From an uncultured Bacilli bacterium (lineage in GTDB: Bacteria; Bacillota_I; Bacilli_A; RF39; UBA660): a stretch of 64,000 nucleotides of DNA. Positions 59,669 through 64,000 of the stretch are shown here, in pieces (position 1 is the first letter of the stretch; each line of letters starts with the position of its first letter). The notes beneath the pieces are model-generated. The model searched no databases, had not been told where the DNA came from, and saw nothing but the letters and a program-made list of their open reading frames with translations. Location: contig CAKOLO010000002.1 in the NCBI GenBank assembly GCA_934096235.1, positions 379,905 to 443,904 of the forward strand, in the 5' to 3' direction. The position numbers and the translations under genes were made by a program.

Positions 59669-60034
59669 ATGGCACGTATTAAAAATATTGACTTACCAAA
59701 GAATAAAAGAATAGTAGTAGCACTTACTTATATTTATGGTATTGGTCCAACTAGAGCACATGAAATTTGCGCTGCTGCAAATGTAAGTGAAGATACTAGA
59801 ACTGATAATTTAACAGTTGAAGAAATTAATCGTTTAAGAACTGAAGCTGATAAATATGTATTAGTTGGTGATTTAAAAAGAGACGTTGAAATGAATATTA
59901 AAACTAAAATGGAAATTAATTCATATCAAGGTACTAGACATAAAAAAGGCTTACCAGTAAGAGGTCAACATACAAGTAGAAATGCTAGAACTCGTAAAGG
60001 TAAAGGTAAGACTATTGCTAATAAGAAGAAATAG
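59669..60034 (+). CDS. rpsM: 30S ribosomal protein S13
   Basis: 121 residues. MARIKNIDLPKNKRIVVALT opens; GIGPTRAHEIC and HKKGLPVRGQHTSRNAR are conserved. Confidence 0.98.
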   Translation: MARIKNIDLPKNKRIVVALTYIYGIGPTRAHEICAAANVSEDTRTDNLTVEEINRLRTEADKYVLVGDLKRDVEMNIKTKMEINSYQGTRHKKGLPVRGQHTSRNARTRKGKGKTIANKKK

Positions 60035-60046
60035 GAGGGATAACTT

Positions 60047-60430
60047 ATGGCTTATAATAGAAGAAAAAGAAAAGCAAAGAGAGATATCACTGAAGGTCAA
60101 GCACATATTCATTCTACATTTAATAACACAATTGTAACAATTACTGATAATAATGGTGGAGTAATTAGTTGGGCTTCTTCAGGAACTGTTGGATATAAAG
60201 GAAGTAAAAAGAAAACTCCTTTTGCTGCAGGAATGAGTGCTGAAGCTGCTGGTAAAGCTGCTTTTGATGCTGGAATTAGAAAAGTTGAAGTTTTTGTTAA
60301 AGGAATTGGCGGAGGACGTGAAACTGCAATTAGAAGTTTACAAACTGCTGGATTAGAAATTACAGGAATTAATGACGTTACACCAGTACCTCATAATGGA
60401 TGTAGACCACCTAAGAGAAGACGTATATAA
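60047..60430 (+). CDS. rpsK: 30S ribosomal protein S11
   Basis: 127 residues. HIHSTFNNTIVTITD, GGISWASSG-type VISWASSGTVGYKGSKK, and PHNGCRPPKRRRI at the end. Confidence 0.98.
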   Translation: MAYNRRKRKAKRDITEGQAHIHSTFNNTIVTITDNNGGVISWASSGTVGYKGSKKKTPFAAGMSAEAAGKAAFDAGIRKVEVFVKGIGGGRETAIRSLQTAGLEITGINDVTPVPHNGCRPPKRRRI

Positions 60431-60455
60431 GAGTTAAGGAAGGGGAATAAATACC

Positions 60456-61403
60456 ATGTTAAAATTTATTAAACCAGATTATAAAGTAAACGAATATGTT
60501 GAAAGTAATTATTATGGAAAGTTTGTTTTAGAACCACTTGAAAGAGGCTTTGGAACAACTATTGGAAACGCTCTTAGAAGAGTTATGCTATCAAGTTTAG
60601 AAGGTAGTGCAATTACAGACGTTAAAATTGAAGGTGTTATGCACGAATTTCAAAAAATGGATGGAGTAGTAGAAGATGTTACTGAAATTATTCTTAATCT
60701 AAAAAAATTAGTTTTAAAAAATCATAGTGAAAATGATCAAGTTTTGCATTTAAAGGCTAATAGTGAAGGAGAAGTTCATGCTTCTGATATAGATAAAAAT
60801 GCTGAAGTTGAGATTATTAATCCAGATCTATTAATTGCTACATTATCAAAAGGTGGAAATTTAGATATGACTATGACTGTTTCTAATGGTCGTGGTTATG
60901 TTGATGGAAAAATCAACGCTGTTGCTGTAAGAGATGTAGTAGGTGCTATTGGTGTTGATTCATTATATAGTCCAATTGAAAGAGTTAGTTATGAAGTTGA
61001 ACCAGCACGTGTTGGACAAAATGACAACTACGATAAACTTACTTTAAATGTATGGACTAACGGAGCTATCAAACCAGAAGAAGCTGTTGCTCGTGCTGCT
61101 AAAATAATCATTGATCATTTTGAAGTTATCACTGATTTACATAATTTAACAGGAATCGAAAGTGTTCTTGCTGATAAAGAAGAAAATTCAGTTCAAAAGA
61201 CATTAGAAACTCCTATCGAAGAATTAGATCTTTCTGTTAGAGCATACAATTGTTTAAAGAGAGATGCAATTCATACTTTACAAGATTTAACATCTAAGAG
61301 TGAATCTGAAATGATGAAAATTAGAAATCTTGGTAAGAAATCATTAAAAGAAGTTTTAGATAAAGTTAGAGACATGGGACTTAAGTTCCGTGATGAAGAT
61401 TAA
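60456..61403 (+). CDS. rpoA: RNA polymerase alpha subunit
   Basis: 315 residues. N-terminal dimerisation domain with LEPLERGFGTTIGNALRRVM and a C-terminal DNA/activator-binding domain (about 250-310) with LDLSVRAYNCLKRDAIHTL and IRNLGKKSLKEV. Both domains are intact, so activator contacts are possible. Confidence 0.98.
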   Translation: MLKFIKPDYKVNEYVESNYYGKFVLEPLERGFGTTIGNALRRVMLSSLEGSAITDVKIEGVMHEFQKMDGVVEDVTEIILNLKKLVLKNHSENDQVLHLKANSEGEVHASDIDKNAEVEIINPDLLIATLSKGGNLDMTMTVSNGRGYVDGKINAVAVRDVVGAIGVDSLYSPIERVSYEVEPARVGQNDNYDKLTLNVWTNGAIKPEEAVARAAKIIIDHFEVITDLHNLTGIESVLADKEENSVQKTLETPIEELDLSVRAYNCLKRDAIHTLQDLTSKSESEMMKIRNLGKKSLKEVLDKVRDMGLKFRDED

Positions 61404-61416
61404 TTAGGAGGATACA

Positions 61417-61761
61417 ATGGCATTATATAGAAAATTAAATAGAGAAACTCGTGTTAGAAAAAGTATTCTATCTGGTTTAACTAAAAGTGTACTTGAATTT
61501 GGGTATGTAGAAACTACTGAACAAAGAGCTAAAGAAGCTCGTAAGTTTGTTGAAAAAATGATTACATATGCTAAAAAAGGTGATTTAGTTTCTAGAAGAA
61601 AAGCACTTGCTTTCTTAAATAACGATAAAGATTTAGTTAAAAAATTATTTGATGAATATGCTACTAAATATGCTGATAGAAAAGGTGGATATACTAGAAT
61701 AATTAAATTAAAAGAAAGAATCGGAGACGATGCTTTAATAGTTCGTTTAGAATTAGTATAA
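61417..61761 (+). CDS. rplQ: 50S ribosomal protein L17
   Basis: 114 residues. LYRKLNRETRVRKSILSGLT opens; TEQRAKEARKFVEKMITYAK is conserved. Last gene of the superoperon, followed by a terminator; the ecf transporter genes often found next are missing. Confidence 0.98.
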   Translation: MALYRKLNRETRVRKSILSGLTKSVLEFGYVETTEQRAKEARKFVEKMITYAKKGDLVSRRKALAFLNNDKDLVKKLFDEYATKYADRKGGYTRIIKLKERIGDDALIVRLELV

Positions 61762-61786
61762 AGATTGATATATTCAATCTTTTTAT
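61760..61786 (+). terminator. terminator of the ribosomal superoperon
   Basis: AAAGATTGA (61760-61768) pairs with TCAATCTTT (61774-61782), then TTATTTTG. Confidence 0.82.
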
Positions 61787-61825
61787 TTTGCCAAAATATT
61801 TCTTTAAAATTAATACCATTTGTTG

Positions 61826-61831
61826 TATAAT
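61826..61831 (+). promoter_or_regulatory. candidate -10 of the S41 protease gene
   Basis: TATAAT at 61826-61831 with TTTAAA (61803-61808) 17 bp upstream. Confidence 0.45.
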
Positions 61832-61859
61832 TTTTTATAGATGATAGAGTGGTGAAAAT

Positions 61860-63026
61860 ATGAGTAAAGATATAAAAAAAAGTGCAGAATTTAATTTGGT
61901 AGAAGTAATTGTTATTATTCTAATTACTGGTATTATTGTTAGTGTTACAAGTGGTTTGATCGTTTTTAAAAATTATGATAAATTGTCTCTTATTGGTAGC
62001 GATAGTTCATCCGATATTTCTGAATTTAAAAAAGCATATAACCATATAGTAAATAGTTATGTAAAAGAAGTTGATAAGGAAAAACTTATTGATGCTGCTA
62101 TTAATGGAATGTATACTTTTTTAAATGATGAATATAGCATTTATATGGATAAAGATACAACTGAATCATTAGAACAAAGATTAGATGGTGAGTATACTGG
62201 TATTGGAATTGAAATAACTGTGAATAAAAATGATGGAAAAATTATTATTAGTAAAGTATTTAGTGATTCTCCTGCAAGTGTGGCAGGTTTAAAAGTTGGT
62301 GATCAATTAATTGCTTTAGATGATGTGACACTTGAAGGAAAGGATAATACTTATGTTTCAGAGACTATAAAAAATAGTAAAAGTGATATTTTTAAAATTA
62401 AATATTTAAGAGATAAAAAAGAATATGAAGTTAATTTAAAAAGAAAGATTATTACTATAGATTCTGTTATTTCAAAAGAATATGATAATATTGGATATAT
62501 TCAAATACAGACTTTTTCAGCTACAACAAGTAAACAAGTAAAAAATAAAATAAATAATTTTAGTAGTAATATTGATTCAATTATTATTGATGTTAGAAAT
62601 AATACAGGTGGTTATTTAAGTGCTGCATATGAAATCGCTGATTATTTTATTTCTAAAGGAAAAGCAATTTATCAATTAAAAGATAAAAATAATAAAATAT
62701 CTAAGTATAATGCAAAAGATGGCGTTTTGAAGTCATTTAAGGGCATTTCTGTTCTAATTAACGAATATAGTGCATCTGCTTCAGAAGTTCTTACTTTGGC
62801 TTTAAAAGAGAGTGCTAATGCAACTATAATTGGAATTAAGTCATATGGTAAAGGAACTGTGCAAGAAAAGGATGTTTTGTCTAGCGGTGCTATGGTTAAA
62901 TATACAACTGCTTATTGGTTAAGTCCTAATGGAAATAGCATTAATGGAATAGGAATTAATCCGGATGTTGAGGTTAAAGATCGTGAAGAACAATTAAATA
63001 CTGCAATTAACTTATTAAAAAAATAA
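61860..63026 (+). CDS. CtpA/CtpB-type carboxy-terminal processing protease
   Basis: Membrane-anchored S41 serine protease, 388 residues. Anchor helix at about 14-38, PDZ domain (about 105-195; GEYTGIGIEI and SPASVAGLKVGDQLIAL), and catalytic domain with Ser in NEYSASASEVL and Lys in GIKSYGKGTVQE. In Bacillus a ctp gene lies after ftsX; here it follows rplQ. Targets unknown. Confidence 0.93.
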   Translation: MSKDIKKSAEFNLVEVIVIILITGIIVSVTSGLIVFKNYDKLSLIGSDSSSDISEFKKAYNHIVNSYVKEVDKEKLIDAAINGMYTFLNDEYSIYMDKDTTESLEQRLDGEYTGIGIEITVNKNDGKIIISKVFSDSPASVAGLKVGDQLIALDDVTLEGKDNTYVSETIKNSKSDIFKIKYLRDKKEYEVNLKRKIITIDSVISKEYDNIGYIQIQTFSATTSKQVKNKINNFSSNIDSIIIDVRNNTGGYLSAAYEIADYFISKGKAIYQLKDKNNKISKYNAKDGVLKSFKGISVLINEYSASASEVLTLALKESANATIIGIKSYGKGTVQEKDVLSSGAMVKYTTAYWLSPNGNSINGIGINPDVEVKDREEQLNTAINLLKK

Positions 63027-63042
63027 ATAATGTTAAAATAAT

Positions 63043-63066
63043 TTGTACGCTTTTGTCGTACTTTTT
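63043..63066 (+). terminator. terminator
   Basis: GTACG (63045-63049), CTTTTGT loop, CGTAC (63057-63061), T-run. Confidence 0.65.
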
Positions 63067-63118
63067 ATTTAGTTTACATTGGTGTATATAAATGTTTTTA
63101 ATTTTTGCTATGTTGTGG

Positions 63119-63124
63119 TAAAAT
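63119..63124 (+). promoter_or_regulatory. candidate extended -10 of the DUF402 gene
   Basis: TGGTAAAAT ends at 63124, 21 bases before the ATG; TTTACA at 63073-63078 is too far to serve as its -35. Confidence 0.35.
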
Positions 63125-63145
63125 ATTCTTAGAAAGAGGTGTCTT

Positions 63146-63679
63146 ATGAACATTAGCGTTGGAGACACACTTGTTATTCATTGCTATAAACACGATGGCG
63201 TTATTCATAAATCTTGGAAATCTGCTGTTGTGTTGGAGGTAAATGATGATTTTATTGTTTTAGGTAATGAGAATGTATTAGTTACCAAACAAGATGGAAG
63301 AACATGGCATACTAAAGAGCCCGCAATAATGTTCTTTTATAAAAGAAGATGGTTTAATATAATTGCTCAATTAAAAAATAATGGTATATTCTACTATTGC
63401 AACATTGCTAGTCCTTATGTTATAGATGAGAATGTTGTTAAATATATAGATTATGACTTGGATTTAAGAGTATTTAATGATGGCGCTTTTAAAATATTAG
63501 ATCGTAATGAATATAACTATCATAAGAAACTTATGAAATATCCTAGAGAAGTTAATTATATTATTAAAGAAGAATTATCATCTTTGATAGAAATGAAAAA
63601 AGCAGGTGAGTTTCCGTTTAACACTCAAGCCATTGAATATTATTACAATATATTTAGAAATATTCAAAGAAATCACTAA
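63146..63679 (+). CDS. DUF402 nucleoside tri-/diphosphatase-like protein
   Basis: 177 residues, the usual length. GDTLVIHCYKHDGVIHKSWK opens; WHTKEPAIMFFYKRRWFN and YYCNIASPYVID are the conserved core, and YDLDLRVFNDG carries the acidic metal ligands. Characterised relatives in staphylococci hydrolyse nucleoside tri- and diphosphates. Monocistronic with strong AAAGAGG site. Confidence 0.88.
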   Translation: MNISVGDTLVIHCYKHDGVIHKSWKSAVVLEVNDDFIVLGNENVLVTKQDGRTWHTKEPAIMFFYKRRWFNIIAQLKNNGIFYYCNIASPYVIDENVVKYIDYDLDLRVFNDGAFKILDRNEYNYHKKLMKYPREVNYIIKEELSSLIEMKKAGEFPFNTQAIEYYYNIFRNIQRNH

Positions 63680-63700
63680 TTTTCGGTGATTTTTTCTTTT
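63669..63700 (+). terminator. terminator
   Basis: AAATCAC (63670-63676) pairs with GTGATTT (63686-63692), then TTTTCTTTTG. Confidence 0.8.
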
Positions 63701-63755
63701 GTTATGTCATATATTATATTTAGAACAAGATTTTTAAAAAAATTAAAAAAAGGTA

Positions 63756-63784
63756 TTTACATTTAAAATTCCTTGTGCTATTAT
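63756..63784 (+). promoter_or_regulatory. upstream rRNA-type promoter P1
   Basis: TTTACA (63756-63761), 17-bp spacer ending TGC, TATTAT (63779-63784). Its transcript would include a hairpin-prone region around TTAGG/CCTAA (63825-63843). Confidence 0.65.
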
Positions 63785-63908
63785 ATATTTCGTTGTTTGA
63801 GAAAAACGGCAAAAACGATAGTATTTAGGCTATAAAATCCTAATTTTTATCGTAAATTATGGTAAAAATTAAAAAATGTCAAAAAAATAAAAAAATTGAA
63901 AAAAGTTG

Positions 63909-63937
63909 TTGACATTGGAATGTTTAAATGCTATATT
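63909..63937 (+). promoter_or_regulatory. downstream rRNA-type promoter P2
   Basis: Consensus TTGACA (63909-63914), 17-bp spacer, TATATT (63932-63937), with an A/T-rich tract just upstream. 153 bp after P1, the tandem layout usual for rRNA operons. Confidence 0.78.
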
Positions 63938-64000
63938 ATATGAGCAACCGCAGGAAATGCGATTGAAATGATCTTTGAAAACTAAGTAAAATAATGAGTT
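63938..64000 (+). promoter_or_regulatory. rRNA operon leader
   Basis: Hairpin CAACCGCA/TGCGATTG (one mismatch) around GGAAA, then TGATCTTTGAAAACTAAG, which matches the leader sequence seen before 16S rRNA genes in Firmicutes. The 16S gene itself is outside the window. No gene was seen in 63701-64000. Confidence 0.72.

Noticed and set aside
63051..63060. TTTTGTCGTA looks like an inverted TGACAAAA box
   Set aside because: It forms the loop and right arm of an intrinsic terminator, which explains it.
1..64000. CRISPR arrays, tRNA genes, IS elements, prophage
   Set aside because: No regular 24-40 bp repeats with spacers, no CCA-ended cloverleaf, and no transposase or integrase motifs were seen on either strand.

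Overview
The window is very AT-rich, gene-dense chromosomal DNA from a low-GC Gram-positive bacterium. It carries Spo0A, WhiA, FtsEX with an M23 hydrolase, Agr-type quorum sensing, DltA/DltC, a zinc-type S14 and strong GGAGG ribosome binding sites. UGA is an ordinary stop (agrB, dltA, ftsX, map), so the standard bacterial code applies. The mix of a Bacilli core, compact genome and extreme AT bias suggests an uncultured gut Bacilli lineage near Erysipelotrichales/RF39. The lineage is inference; the Gram-positive assignment is firm.

Layout. 1-2.0 kb: an Agr locus with sensor kinase agrC facing agrB and a very short, newly read agrD (1297-1413). 2.2-6.6 kb: csp, an unknown gene, hpf and secA. 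6.7-21.7 kb: an accessory block of surface proteins, an O-antigen-ligase-like protein, VanW, an orphan DltA/DltC pair, nucleotide-sanitation enzymes and a WYL-regulated four-gene cassette. This block separates secA from prfB, which are neighbours in many Firmicutes. 21.7-27.3 kb: prfB, ftsE, ftsX, M23 peptidase, whiA, clpP. 27.4-32.1 kb: nucleoside kinase, gapA, an attenuator-like element, glmS. 32.2-39.5 kb: a cell-surface operon (CotH/lamin-tail protein, VTC domain, DUF4956, a repeat protein, phosphodiester glycosidase) and a small kinase. 39.5-43.9 kb: pgk, tpiA, spo0A, gpmI. 44-47.5 kb: a membrane protein, a decayed plsC-like acyltransferase and a glycolipid-type glycosyltransferase. 47.6-61.8 kb: the S10-spc-alpha ribosomal superoperon through secY, adk, map, infA, rpmJ, rpoA and rplQ, without rpmD (L30). 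61.8-63.7 kb: CtpA-type protease and a DUF402 phosphatase. 63.7-64 kb: tandem strong promoters and a leader typical of an rRNA operon, whose 16S gene should start just past the window.

How it works together. Most of the window is core information processing and glycolysis. The parts most worth attention are: the AgrD peptide gene; a TGACAAAA motif that recurs in tandem near agr/csp and upstream of spo0A; the self-contained deoxyribosyltransferase-like/NUDIX/UDG-like/WYL cassette (18.1-20.3 kb); a terminator hairpin that hides the ribosome binding site of the next gene (20301-20340); and a small translated-looking leader that runs through a perfect terminator upstream of glmS (30108-30241). 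Start codons have been moved inward wherever the first possible start overlapped its own Shine-Dalgarno sequence.
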